From positions 1-22,697 of the IMG/VR virus record IMGVR_UViG_3300045117_000396: a stretch of DNA of 22,697 nucleotides, one strand, 5' to 3'. Below are positions 1 to 6,907 of the stretch, piece after piece (positions within the stretch are counted from its first letter, which is position 1; each line of letters opens with the position of its first letter). Both the position numbers and the translations under genes were made by a program. The notes below the pieces were generated by a model. It was not told where the DNA came from and did not search any database. It saw nothing but the letters and a program-made list of their open reading frames with translations. This DNA is from a virus.

Positions 1-627
1 ACCTCGGTGGATGTGCTCAATGCCGATGGCCTGGTGGAAACTTTGGCTGATGTGAGTGTGACCATTGACCTTACCACTACTGGCGCCAACGGCATGGATA
101 CCGGCTCCCTGGCTGCTGATACCCTGTACTATATCTGGACTATCATGCACGGCCTCACCCGGGCTGCGGCTGGACTGGTCAGCCTGAGCAATTCCGCTCC
201 CACCATGCCCGACGGCTACACTTATAAGAGGTTGGTGGGAGTTTGTTACACGGATGCCTCGGCGGACCTCAAAGAGTTTACCCAAACCGGCAATGAGTGG
301 TTCTATGGCAGCATGGAGGAGATTTCTACGGGCACCACCGCTCAGGCGTGGACGGATCAGGATGCCTCGGCTTACCTGCCGCCGGAAGCCGGCTCAGGGT
401 GGTTCATTATTTTGGTGGAAGCCGACGTGGACAACGTCACCATGAAGCTGCGCAAAAACGGCGCCGTGGGCACCGGCGGCCAGCTAAACGGTTTTGTGCT
501 GGCGGGGACTGCGGGCAACGTGGTGGGCTGGTGCCTGGCAGATGCCAGTCAGTTGGTGGAACTTTACACTGACGAGGATGCCGTCGGTTGGACTCTGTAT
601 GTGGGCGGCTTCAAATTGAGTTTGTAG
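1..627 (+). CDS. Tail fibre / receptor-binding protein, C-terminal part (5' end outside window)
   Basis: The reading frame is open from the first base and has no convincing start or ribosome site inside the window, so this is the C-terminal ~208 residues of a longer protein. It contains the pattern DTGSLAADTLYYIW followed by APTMPDGYTYKRLVG, which I know from C-terminal domains of phage tail fibres and related structural proteins. The rest is Gly/Thr/Ala-rich and beta-strand-like, with no enzyme motif. It ends 11 bases before the tail-spike gene, which fits a tail-fibre module read rightwards. The role in host recognition is inferred from pattern and position; no receptor can be named. Confidence 0.65.
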   Translation, partial: TSVDVLNADGLVETLADVSVTIDLTTTGANGMDTGSLAADTLYYIWTIMHGLTRAAAGLVSLSNSAPTMPDGYTYKRLVGVCYTDASADLKEFTQTGNEWFYGSMEEISTGTTAQAWTDQDASAYLPPEAGSGWFIILVEADVDNVTMKLRKNGAVGTGGQLNGFVLAGTAGNVVGWCLADASQLVELYTDEDAVGWTLYVGGFKLSL

Positions 628-638
628 GAGTGCAAAAA

Positions 639-3287
639 ATGAGCGATCGCTACCAGTCAATTAGCTACCATCAGCAGTTGTGGCATGTTCCGGCCAACGC
701 CAATTTTTCGGCGATTGGCGATGATGTTGACGCCCTGTACACATCCCAATCAAGTCTGAACGCCTTAGTGACCAACTGGGCAGTGGTAGAAAACATTATG
801 CTGGCTATCGCTACGGCGCCCACCTATAGCGATGCTGACACTTTCACCTTGCCTGGAAACTGGACTGACTATTTTGGGGTTAATAAGTTGGTAGTAGGTT
901 ACTGTGGCACTGATGGCGTCAAGGCCTCGACGGTTTTGAGCAGTTCTTATGGTGCCGGCATCACTACCATCAACCTTAACGACGCTGTATTAACCGCCAA
1001 CCTGGAGCGGGTTAGTGTGGAGGCAGTGCGAGATGGACTTTGGCCGCATGGAACCGGGGTGGTTAATGCGTTGGATTATAAGCAGGCTGGGTACACCGGC
1101 CGAGAGACCCTGGAAGATGCCATTGCTGCCATCGGCGTCCTTAATCGTATCCTGACTGTTGCTCCAGACCCTGATGGCGATTGGGAAATCGACGATGATT
1201 TGGAATTTCCTCAGAATGTAACTCCCAAAATATTGCGGGGGGCTGTTCTTGAGGTAGCCGATACGAAGAGCTTAACCTTCAACGCTGCCATTGACGCCGG
1301 CCCATATCACTGGTTGACCCTCGTCGGTTCTGCGACCGTAACGATGGAAAATCAGGCGGAAGCCTGGCTAAACTGGCTTTGTGATGGTGGGATTGGCACC
1401 TCGGGTAATCCTTGGGCGTCGTTTGATGATACCGCTGGTATCAGTTCTCTTTTGGACGCCGGGGTTGGTAAGTTGCGGATGGTTGAAGGGTATTACTTGG
1501 TAGAACCGTTTTCAAAATCAAGCGTCAATAACTTCTGCCTGTCGGGGGCCGGACGGGGTAGGTCATATCTAACCTATACCGCTTCAACCGGGGATGTAAT
1601 AGACCTGGATTGTCTTGGAGTGTACCTGGATAATTTCTCCATCTTGGGGCCGGGCACTACGGGCGACGAAGTGGCGTTGAATTTCCAGACCCCCCCAGAC
1701 AGCGGCTACCACTATTTCGACAATTTAGGTGCTGACGACGTCGGTGGCAGCGTCATAACCACCAAGGCTTTCATCGTCCGCCTGGAGAACTCGGTATTAC
1801 ACAACAGCGGTGGCAACTTACTGCACTTCGTCAATTCCGGCGGATTCCTGTCGGTGGAAGGCTGCTACCTTACCACGGCGGGCACTCATGGCATTGAGAT
1901 GGGCGGCTCGTTGATCGAGGGCAAGGCTTCTCACACTGATGGCAGCCCCACCATCCACCTAATTAAGGCCAACTATAACTTTTCGGCGGCGGGCGCGAGC
2001 ATTGGCAACACAGTTTACAACTTGACCCAGAACGCCACCGGCACCATTTCGGGATTTCTTAACCACACCGGCACTAACGACCTGGTGGTTCATAGTGCCC
2101 TGTCCGGCGGCAAGTCGTGGGCGGTTGGGGATGTGTTCACCATTGCTGATGTAAGCGGAGGCCTTACTCATGTGTCGGTGTCCAATAGCAACATCGAAAG
2201 CTGCGAGTTATGGGGCATCTATTCGGCCAATAGTGGGGCTTACGTTCTCAACCTGGACCAGGTGCATTTTGAGTACAACGGCACCATCGAACCGGGTCTA
2301 GTCGGGGGCATTCTGGGCGATGTGCGAATCGGCACTTATACCAAGTCCATGACCGCCAGGGCGTGCCGCTTCGGTAGCAGCATCACCGGGACCGCCACTC
2401 ATATTGACGGCAGCCCCACCCTACACCTAATCAAGTCCGGGTACGACTTCGCTGCGGCTGGCGTCAAGGCCGGGCACAAGGTGTTCAACATTGTGGGGGG
2501 CGTGATCATTGCGACTGCCACTGTGTCGTCCGTTACCGACTATACCCCAGGCGGCAACGACATGGTGGTGCACGACGCCCTGACCGGTGGAAACTCCTGG
2601 GCCGTCGGCGAAACCTTCTACATCAGCGTGGGAGGGATCCCTATCTACGCCGCCGGTGCTGCCTATAATCACCTGGTGCTGGACTCCAACACGTTTAACG
2701 GTGGAGATCTTGACAACGTCATCGACACCGGCAGCGGCATCGGCTCTATAGCCTTCCTTGGGAACAACATATCCCCAAGGGGCGTTTCGTTCAACGAAAC
2801 AATGATCGATAACGGGGCCACGTCTACCCCACTAACATTTGTTAAGAATCTGCCGATAAGCTCGTCTGGCGATATCACGCCCAGGCATGTGCGGGCCACC
2901 GGGTCTATCGAACATGGCCTTGATAAGTTTAAGTCCTTTGCGGTTTACAAAGCTGTTCCGAATAATACCGCTCAGAACTTCATGACCATAACAGCCGCGT
3001 CAGCTTTGTCAGTAAGTGGCATCGCTACGGTGTCCGCCAAAAGTAATTCTGGTGAGCACGCGACGCATATCTACGCCTTTAAGGCAATGCAAGCCGTGTC
3101 CCCAGCGGTGCTCACCGAATTGGGTACTGGGTATAATAGTCTAGCAGCCATAACCCTGTCCGGCACGGTGGCCGGTAACACCCTAACACTGACGGCTACC
3201 ACAGATGCAAACTGGGCGGCCACGGCTGCCGTCACGGTCAGTGTGATTATTACGGCCCCAACCGGGATTACGATAGTTGAGGTATAA
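639..3287 (+). CDS. Tail spike-like protein with right-handed beta-helix type central region
   Basis: An 882-residue protein. The chosen ATG follows TAGGAG at a good distance; the frame is open further upstream, but no better start is seen. The N-terminal ~200 residues resemble a virion-attachment/connector part. The centre (roughly 260-720) has the short, Gly/Asn/Asp-rich strand-turn rungs of pectate-lyase-like beta-helices, as in phage tail spikes (for example runs such as LDNFSILGPG and VLDSNTFNGG). Two copies of an ~80-residue module interrupt the helix at about 429-505 and 585-664. The last ~130 residues form a separate Ser/Thr/Ala-rich beta domain, probably for trimerisation or receptor contact. 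No catalytic residues can be assigned by eye, so depolymerase activity is possible but unproven. The 71-residue gene 3290-3505 follows after 2 bases. Confidence 0.7.
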   Translation: MSDRYQSISYHQQLWHVPANANFSAIGDDVDALYTSQSSLNALVTNWAVVENIMLAIATAPTYSDADTFTLPGNWTDYFGVNKLVVGYCGTDGVKASTVLSSSYGAGITTINLNDAVLTANLERVSVEAVRDGLWPHGTGVVNALDYKQAGYTGRETLEDAIAAIGVLNRILTVAPDPDGDWEIDDDLEFPQNVTPKILRGAVLEVADTKSLTFNAAIDAGPYHWLTLVGSATVTMENQAEAWLNWLCDGGIGTSGNPWASFDDTAGISSLLDAGVGKLRMVEGYYLVEPFSKSSVNNFCLSGAGRGRSYLTYTASTGDVIDLDCLGVYLDNFSILGPGTTGDEVALNFQTPPDSGYHYFDNLGADDVGGSVITTKAFIVRLENSVLHNSGGNLLHFVNSGGFLSVEGCYLTTAGTHGIEMGGSLIEGKASHTDGSPTIHLIKANYNFSAAGASIGNTVYNLTQNATGTISGFLNHTGTNDLVVHSALSGGKSWAVGDVFTIADVSGGLTHVSVSNSNIESCELWGIYSANSGAYVLNLDQVHFEYNGTIEPGLVGGILGDVRIGTYTKSMTARACRFGSSITGTATHIDGSPTLHLIKSGYDFAAAGVKAGHKVFNIVGGVIIATATVSSVTDYTPGGNDMVVHDALTGGNSWAVGETFYISVGGIPIYAAGAAYNHLVLDSNTFNGGDLDNVIDTGSGIGSIAFLGNNISPRGVSFNETMIDNGATSTPLTFVKNLPISSSGDITPRHVRATGSIEHGLDKFKSFAVYKAVPNNTAQNFMTITAASALSVSGIATVSAKSNSGEHATHIYAFKAMQAVSPAVLTELGTGYNSLAAITLSGTVAGNTLTLTATTDANWAATAAVTVSVIITAPTGITIVEV
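1924..2155 (+). repeat. Internal module copy 1 in tail spike
   Basis: Encodes a module beginning ASHTDGSPTIHLIKANYNF and ending near SWAVGDVFTIAD. It is the first of two homologous insertions in the spike; key shared features are DGSP, HLIK, AAGxxxG, VxN, NDxVVH, ALxGGxSWAVG and the closing F-x-I. DNA identity is high over the first ~45 bases. Confidence 0.8.
2392..2632 (+). repeat. Internal module copy 2 in tail spike
   Basis: The second copy begins ATHIDGSPTLHLIKSGYDF and ends near SWAVGETFYIS. It has a few extra residues in its middle loop relative to copy 1. The pair is diverged, so the duplication is old or under diversifying selection. Similar modules inserted in phage beta-helix spikes are thought to form side domains; that role is inferred here. 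Confidence 0.8.
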
Positions 3288-3289
3288 AC

Positions 3290-3505
3290 ATGTTAGAGAG
3301 ACTTGTGCGTGATGTGGAATCCGGCAAGGCGGTTGTAAAGTCTGTCAAGAAAGATGGCGACTTGATAACCATAACGGTCGTTCGCGAGGAGACCTATGAG
3401 CTTTATGGGCTGGACGTGGACGCCAAAGTCGAAATACTGACGCAGCGGGCCGACCGAATTCGCAACTTTGTGTCGGCCCAGAAAGACGCCGCACGCTTAG
3501 GCTAG
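3290..3505 (+). CDS. Small protein following the tail spike
   Basis: 71 residues, not recognised. It starts 2 bases after the spike stop, with a GAGG sequence inside the end of the spike gene as ribosome site, so it is probably translated together with it. The protein is charged and predicted mixed alpha/beta: a beta-rich centre (DLITITVVREETYELYG) and a helical end (EILTQRADRIRNFVSAQKD). There are no cysteines, membrane segment or signal peptide. The position suggests a tail-fibre accessory or assembly role, which is inference only. Confidence 0.7.
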   Translation: MLERLVRDVESGKAVVKSVKKDGDLITITVVREETYELYGLDVDAKVEILTQRADRIRNFVSAQKDAARLG

Positions 3506-3515
3506 GAACGTATGG

Positions 3516-3914
3516 ATGCCACAGACACAGACCCCGCTCGGCTCCACCATGCAGGTGATGGGCTTCATGCTGGCGGCCCCGGTGCCAGAGCCGGATCGGT
3601 GCGAACTGATTCTGCGGGGCCTGGTAGAGCACGTTGGTATGAGAACCGGGGGACTGAAGGCACAGGTGTGGTTGTACCCGACTCCGGATGGTGGTGGGGG
3701 GCAGGGGGCGACGGTGGTACAGCCTCTGCTAGAGAGTTTTGCGGTCTTTACAGGCATAGATACCTGGCCGTGCATCGGCCACTGGTATCTGTTCTTGTGC
3801 ACCTGTCGGCCAGTGGCGATCGACTTTGTAAGTTCCTTCCTGACAGAGGAACTGGGGTTTGGGCTACTGGCCAGCGGCGAGTTTAGACTGTCTGAAGCTG
3901 AGAAGGAACCCTGA
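3516..3914 (+). CDS. SpeD-like (AdoMet decarboxylase family) protein, copy 1
   Basis: 132 residues; start chosen with TAGGAA 7 bases upstream. The layout matches small prokaryotic-type S-adenosylmethionine decarboxylases: an N-terminal strand and helix (MQVMGFMLAAPVPEPDRCE), a second strand (KAQVWLYPTP), a Gly-rich turn, then QPLLES, IDTWP, GHWYLFLCTC and a helix (VSSFLTEEL). In bacterial SpeD the core reads E-S-H-x-x-I-H-T-W-P followed by a cysteine; the Ser forms the pyruvoyl group. Here E73-S74 and Cys95/Cys97 are present, but the His of IHTW is Asp82, and the Ser lies 8 residues before it instead of 5. It is homologous to 5548-5958 at the other end of the small-gene block. Fold assignment is moderately secure; activity is doubtful or altered. 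Confidence 0.55.
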   Translation: MPQTQTPLGSTMQVMGFMLAAPVPEPDRCELILRGLVEHVGMRTGGLKAQVWLYPTPDGGGGQGATVVQPLLESFAVFTGIDTWPCIGHWYLFLCTCRPVAIDFVSSFLTEELGFGLLASGEFRLSEAEKEP

Positions 3915-3930
3915 CGGGGCTTTGGCGACT

Positions 3931-4047
3931 ATGGATGAGTTTAGAATATTTGCGGAGAGTCTTCTGCTAATTATTAGTACTGGATGGGCGGTATTTGGTC
4001 TATTGTGCTTAGTGGCCGGTTCTCTTATGAACCCGCCTCCTTGGTAA
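3931..4047 (+). CDS. Small single-pass membrane protein
   Basis: 38 residues with one hydrophobic helix (about residues 9-31, LLLIISTGWAVFGLLCLVAG) and a short polar N-terminus. The frame is open upstream to 3859 inside the previous gene, but the ATG here removes that overlap; an in-frame TTG at 3922 is an alternative. No ribosome site is strong, so expression may depend on the upstream gene. No function recognised; small phage membrane peptides may act in lysis timing or exclusion. Confidence 0.45.
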   Translation: MDEFRIFAESLLLIISTGWAVFGLLCLVAGSLMNPPPW

Positions 4048-4091
4048 AGGTTGAGTATGGCATTATATACTGAAAGTCGGATGAGGTTCTA

Positions 4092-4277
4092 GTGAACTCT
4101 ATATCATTTGGTTTGTGTCCTGTTAAAAGTCTTGACAGGGATATTGTAGTCCGTAAGCGTGGGGAAGTTTTGTTAAAGATTCCCTATGACGTTGGCAAAG
4201 AAAAGCGGCGTTCTGAAAATACTGAACTAAACAGACCGCAGCCAAGTTGTTTTACTGGCGATGAGGTTGGTTGGTAG
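4092..4277 (+). CDS. Hypothetical small protein, GTG start
   Basis: 61 residues beginning at a GTG preceded by GATGAGG at 5 bases. The protein is basic, with a beta-like stretch (DIVVRKRGEVLLKIPYDVG) and a polar tail. Not recognised. It overlaps the next start region slightly if the earlier ATG at 4261 is used there. Base composition is more AT-rich than the structural genes, as in the rest of this block. Confidence 0.4.
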   Translation: MNSISFGLCPVKSLDRDIVVRKRGEVLLKIPYDVGKEKRRSENTELNRPQPSCFTGDEVGW

Positions 4278-4281
4278 CGTT

Positions 4282-4446
4282 ATGGGTGACCTCATCCCTT
4301 CACGGCGGTTGATTGATAAGCAGGTAGAAAGGGACGAGATTAAGTATATGAAGGAACTGTGCCGCCGTACGGCTAACTGGGCGGACCCGGAGCCGCCAAC
4401 GCCGGAGCAGCGGCAGATGCAGGAAGAAGGGGCGATGGAATTATGA
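4282..4446 (+). CDS. Hypothetical small charged protein
   Basis: 54 residues from the ATG chosen here; an in-frame ATG at 4261 would add 7 residues and overlap the gene before. The protein is strongly charged and mostly helical, with one Cys and a Pro/Glu-rich C-terminus (ADPEPPTPEQRQMQEEG). It overlaps the next gene by 4 bases (ATGA), a sign of coupled translation. No function recognised. Confidence 0.5.
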   Translation: MGDLIPSRRLIDKQVERDEIKYMKELCRRTANWADPEPPTPEQRQMQEEGAMEL

Positions 4447-4730
4447 ACTTACGGGAGACAAAGGAAATGTATGGCATCGACATGTATTGTCCTGTGGAAA
4501 ACTGTAAGAGTAAGAAGGAAAAGGGAGGCGAAGCATTGGCGATGCTTCTGGAAAAGTTTGTGCTCCCTGTTTGCCGCTCGTGCTTGCACGACTGGAAGGA
4601 ATGTAAGCACGAAGCATTTGCCAGGCTTAGAAGAGGCGAGTGTCGATTCTTTGCGCCTCTTAATCCAAGAGTTGAGAGTACAAAAGTTGACGATGTTGGC
4701 AGCCATTTATCACGTCCTATTAAGGACTGA
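4443..4730 (+). CDS. Cysteine-rich small protein, probable zinc binder
   Basis: 95 residues with six cysteines (C16, C21, C44, C47, C54, C67) and a CxxC pair at 44-47 followed by His, which suggests a zinc site. A purine-rich GGAAGAAGGGG precedes the start. The C-terminal end (VDDVGSHLSRPIKD) resembles the C-terminal end of the protein encoded at 5112-5309 (VDDVAHHLSRTAAVD), because the two genes share a repeated DNA stretch. Not assignable to a named family. Confidence 0.6.
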   Translation: MNLRETKEMYGIDMYCPVENCKSKKEKGGEALAMLLEKFVLPVCRSCLHDWKECKHEAFARLRRGECRFFAPLNPRVESTKVDDVGSHLSRPIKD

Positions 4731-4755
4731 AGTAGTTGGGAAGGAGAAGGTATGA
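4693..4755 (+). pseudogene. Possible truncated relative of the 5266 zinc-ribbon gene
   Basis: A 20-codon frame (MLAAIYHVLL...) starts in the repeated stretch shared with 5266-5295, where the intact small zinc-ribbon gene starts (MMWHTIYPEP...). Both begin at the same relative point inside the tail of an upstream gene and share IY at matching positions. Here the zinc-ribbon part is absent and the frame stops at an ATGA overlap with the next gene. It may be a remnant after duplication and deletion, or a short leader peptide for 4752. Confidence 0.3.
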
Positions 4756-4940
4756 CAAATAAGCGCTGTTTCACCTGCACCTTCCTTTTCCGGGACTTTT
4801 CGGGCCGACCACGCAACTACTGCGAGTTTTGGCATAAGTGGGTATGGAACTGGCGGACGTGCCCAAAGTGGTTGGGTGAGCGCCTATCATTCAGGAAAAA
4901 CAAGGCAGAGCATGACCTTTTTAAACAAGACTTGTGTTAA
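4752..4940 (+). CDS. Small Cys-rich protein (CxxC...C...C type)
   Basis: 62 residues, with the strong ribosome site GGGAAGGAGAAGG. Cysteines at 6, 9, 24 and 37 with many aromatic residues between (FWHKWVWNW) follow the layout CxxC-x14-C-x12-C. The same broad layout occurs in the products at 14822 and 10498, so these may be one family of small phage zinc-finger proteins. Its last ~29 bases overlap the next gene. Function unknown. Confidence 0.65.
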   Translation: MTNKRCFTCTFLFRDFSGRPRNYCEFWHKWVWNWRTCPKWLGERLSFRKNKAEHDLFKQDLC

Positions 4941-5115
4941 CTGTGGTGATAAGTTTCATTATTGCAGATACCGTGATATCAACTGGAGTTCTGCGTGGCT
5001 CGCATATGGCTTCTGCTCTGAAGAGTGCGCCAGGGGTAGTAATTGGGTGGATCCCTGGGCTGATGAGATACTTGAGCCAGGTATAGTGCAGGGCGAGTAC
5101 GGGGGTGAGGTATGA
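4912..5115 (+). CDS. Small FCS-like zinc-finger protein
   Basis: 67 residues from the ATG preceded by AAGGCAGAG; an in-frame ATG at 4876 lies deeper in the previous gene and is less likely. CVNCG at 8-12 and FCSEEC at 34-39 are typical of FCS/treble-clef type zinc fingers (CxxCG...FCSxxC). The C-terminal half is acidic. It overlaps the next start by ATGA. Binding of nucleic acid or protein is plausible but not shown. Confidence 0.65.
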   Translation: MTFLNKTCVNCGDKFHYCRYRDINWSSAWLAYGFCSEECARGSNWVDPWADEILEPGIVQGEYGGEV

Positions 5116-5309
5116 GAAGACCGTGGCTCCTGACGACAAAAGAAAGAAAAGAAAGGGAGGAGCTACTTTGCAAGGTCTATCTCGCAAGGGAGTTTTTCTT
5201 GAAACCCGGTGTCATACGGCCCCGAGGCGGCTTAGCGAGAATCGGAAGCGAGAAAGTAGAGGTTGATGATGTGGCACACCATTTATCCCGAACCGCCGCT
5301 GTGGATTGA
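5112..5309 (+). CDS. Small basic hypothetical protein
   Basis: 65 residues. The start overlaps the previous stop (ATGA) and follows GGGGGTGAGG. The N-terminal half is a basic, amphipathic helix (TTKERKEREELLCKVYLAREFF). The C-terminal 17 residues come from a DNA segment repeated in 4443-4730, and the same bases also carry the start of the zinc-ribbon gene 5266-5409, which overlaps by 44 bases. Not recognised. Confidence 0.5.
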   Translation: MRRPWLLTTKERKEREELLCKVYLAREFFLKPGVIRPRGGLARIGSEKVEVDDVAHHLSRTAAVD

Positions 5310-5409
5310 AAAGCGCTATGTCGCTAACTACGGCTGGGAGTGCCCCAAGTGTGGCACGGTGTACGCGCCTTTTATCCAGGAGTGCAAGAATTGCCGTAAA
5401 AGAGCTTAA
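5266..5409 (+). CDS. Tiny zinc-ribbon protein
   Basis: 47 residues with AGAGG a few bases before the start; the second ATG (5269) is an equal choice. It has a clean zinc ribbon, C26-P-K-C29-G and C40-K-N-C43, preceded by an aromatic, Pro-rich N-terminus (MMWHTIYPEPPLW). Four correctly spaced cysteines in so short a frame make it very likely real despite overlapping the gene before it. Role unknown; such ribbons often bind nucleic acids or proteins. Confidence 0.7.
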   Translation: MMWHTIYPEPPLWIEKRYVANYGWECPKCGTVYAPFIQECKNCRKRA

Positions 5410-5416
5410 AGTTTGT

Positions 5417-5527
5417 ATGCTGGCATCCCAGAAGGAGATCAACCAGATCGTGGTCACCGTTACGGGCGCCGCTGATAACAACATCACCTGGCACGTCACC
5501 GCTCAGGTGATGAAGCTGTCATCCTGA
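5417..5527 (+). CDS. Very small hypothetical protein
   Basis: 36 residues (MLASQKEINQIVVTVTGAAD...), starting 7 bases after the zinc-ribbon stop with a weak AAAG ribosome site. The sequence alternates hydrophobic and polar residues and is probably two or three beta strands. The frame is open upstream inside the preceding gene. Not recognised; moderate to low confidence because of its size. Confidence 0.4.
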   Translation: MLASQKEINQIVVTVTGAADNNITWHVTAQVMKLSS

Positions 5528-5547
5528 TAAGCAAGGAGGGTCTATGG

Positions 5548-5958
5548 ATGCCGGTGCCGAATCAGCTCGGGAAGGAACTCATCACTCTGGTGGTCATGGT
5601 TGAAGGGCCTCTAATGCCTGCCCAGGCCGGAAAATACGCTCAGGAGATTATTGCAAAGATCGGCATGACTTTGTTGGGTGAGCCGGTTTACCGGGAAGTG
5701 CGAGGTGAGGCCGGGTGGGGCTTCACTTACTTTCAACAACTAAAAGAATCAGCTTTGCTCATCGACACTTGGGAATATCCGGACGAACCTGGCGATCCGG
5801 GGCATTGGTATCTGACCGTGCAATCGTGCCGGCGGTTTGCCTGCTGGCTGATATTACGTTATTTGCGAAAAAAACATCATGCCATATTGGCTTATGATGC
5901 TACCTATCTGCCTCGATTAACCCGTTGGCAGCGGTTGCGATTATGGTTCGGATTCTGA
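5548..5958 (+). CDS. SpeD-like (AdoMet decarboxylase family) protein, copy 2
   Basis: 136 residues; AAGGAGGG lies 7 bases before the start, while another ATG 4 bases earlier is out of frame and soon stops. The order of elements matches bacterial SpeD: strand LITLVVMVEG, helix AQAGKYAQEIIAKIG, strand, a Gly-rich GWGFTYFQQL, then KES68ALLID73TW75, GHWYLTVQSC94, and the helix ACWLILRYLRKKH. Ser68 sits exactly where the pyruvoyl-forming Ser is, Cys94 where the catalytic Cys is expected, but the processing His, five residues after Ser, is Asp73. The C-terminus is Arg/Trp-rich. Viral SpeD homologues, some with changed substrates, are known in general; whether this one self-cleaves or decarboxylates anything is open. 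Confidence 0.6.
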   Translation: MPVPNQLGKELITLVVMVEGPLMPAQAGKYAQEIIAKIGMTLLGEPVYREVRGEAGWGFTYFQQLKESALLIDTWEYPDEPGDPGHWYLTVQSCRRFACWLILRYLRKKHHAILAYDATYLPRLTRWQRLRLWFGF

Positions 5959-5965
5959 GGAGGAA

Positions 5966-6145
5966 ATGGGTATCCTGGCAAATATCCTGGAACATCTGGT
6001 ATTGTTGCCGGAAATGATGCGTAAGCTGGAAGCCGTGCATGACCGGTTGGCCCGGCTGGAGCATATCCTGCGGGCTCATGGCGGCCTTTTGGTGAGCCTG
6101 GATGAGCCGGCAAAATATACCGTCCGGGATGATATGAAAAAGTGA
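5966..6145 (+). CDS. Small amphipathic, probably coiled-coil protein
   Basis: 59 residues preceded by GAGGAGG immediately before the start. A hydrophobic N-terminal helix (ILANILEHLVLLPEMM) runs into a charged helix with heptad-like spacing (KLEAVHDRLARLEHILRAHG). No cysteines. It lies at the head of the lysis region. It could be a membrane-associated helper of lysis or of virion assembly; not recognised. Confidence 0.6.
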   Translation: MGILANILEHLVLLPEMMRKLEAVHDRLARLEHILRAHGGLLVSLDEPAKYTVRDDMKK

Positions 6146-6162
6146 CCGTCGGAGATCTCCAG

Positions 6163-6438
6163 ATGCAGGACTTAGTCGAACACGTTGACACCCTGGCCTC
6201 CCTGATAGCTACCGCTGGGGGTATCATCGGCCTGCTGATCTGGCGTCTCCTGAACCGCATGGAAAAAAAATTGGAGGAGCTCTGCCATCATCATCATCAA
6301 TGCCGAGAGAAATTGCCCGAACGGTTTGTGAACCGGCCGGAATTCGAGAATTGGAAAAAATCCCGGGGCGAGCTCTGGAAACGCATCAACCGCCACCGGC
6401 ATGATGACAATGGCGCGGTGGTGATTACTGAGGGTTGA
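6163..6438 (+). CDS. Single-pass membrane protein with coiled coil, holin-like
   Basis: 91 residues from the ATG with GGAG 8 bases upstream; a GTG at 6142 overlapping the previous stop would add 7 residues. One membrane helix near the N-terminus (about 14-31, LIATAGGIIGLLIWRLL), then a charged helix (NRMEKKLEELCHHHHQC) and a basic C-terminal region. Small proteins of this shape are common in phage lysis regions and are often labelled holin-like, but a single helix plus long cytoplasmic tail also suits a spanin-independent accessory. Neighbour context supports lysis. Confidence 0.55.
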   Translation: MQDLVEHVDTLASLIATAGGIIGLLIWRLLNRMEKKLEELCHHHHQCREKLPERFVNRPEFENWKKSRGELWKRINRHRHDDNGAVVITEG

Positions 6439-6439
6439 T

Positions 6440-6658
6440 ATGCCGGATTTGCCCCTGGTGCACGTTCTGACCCTGCATCACCCCGATTATGGAGTCTGGG
6501 GGGATCTGCGCCTCTGCCGTCAGCGCTGGACTGACTGGCAGGCCGCGGAGTTGGCGGATTTGCTCAAGGACGTGCTGGAGACGTTTTACAACTGCCACCA
6601 TGGACAGATTGAGGATTTGCGGCGGATCTTCCACCCGACGGAAGGCGGTCATGAGTGA
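6440..6658 (+). CDS. Hypothetical protein in lysis region
   Basis: 72 residues, starting 1 base after the preceding stop (TGATATG). Rich in Leu, His and Trp, mostly helical (QAAELADLLKDVLETFYNC); no membrane segment or catalytic motif. Overlaps the next start by 8 bases. Not recognised. Confidence 0.55.
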   Translation: MPDLPLVHVLTLHHPDYGVWGDLRLCRQRWTDWQAAELADLLKDVLETFYNCHHGQIEDLRRIFHPTEGGHE

Positions 6659-6896
6659 GGAAAAATGTTTGCTGTGCGGCCAGATTAACGCGCCGGTTTG
6701 GGTCAGCCAGTTCCACCTGGCAGCCCCGGGAATAGCCCTTCTGGTGGTTGCCAAACAGGAGTTGCTCAACCTGGCGGCTTTTAAGGATCTGTGTCAGGAA
6801 TTGTTCCGGACCGGGGTTAATTTTCTAAGGGTTGAAGCCGGGTTGGAATTGACCGGACAGGAGGTGGAGGGGCCGAAACTCCACCTGGTCAAATAA
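6651..6896 (+). CDS. Hypothetical protein with N-terminal CxxC
   Basis: 81 residues; GGAAGG precedes the start, which overlaps the upstream stop. The N-terminus has C6LLC9G, then an apparent beta-strand core (IALLVVAKQELLNL) and a helix (AFKDLCQELFRTG). It lies between two unknowns and the holin-like gene. There is no amidase, lysozyme or peptidase motif, so it is not an obvious endolysin. Confidence 0.55.
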   Translation: MSEEKCLLCGQINAPVWVSQFHLAAPGIALLVVAKQELLNLAAFKDLCQELFRTGVNFLRVEAGLELTGQEVEGPKLHLVK

Positions 6897-6907
6897 CCGG
6901 GGGCAAT

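Noticed and set aside
639-3287. Diversity-generating retroelement acting on the tail spike
   Set aside because: The repeated module is old and evenly diverged, and no reverse transcriptase or template repeat is present in the window.
4373-4816. 147-codon minus-strand frame
   Set aside because: Opposes several rightward small genes that have good ribosome sites and ATGA couplings.
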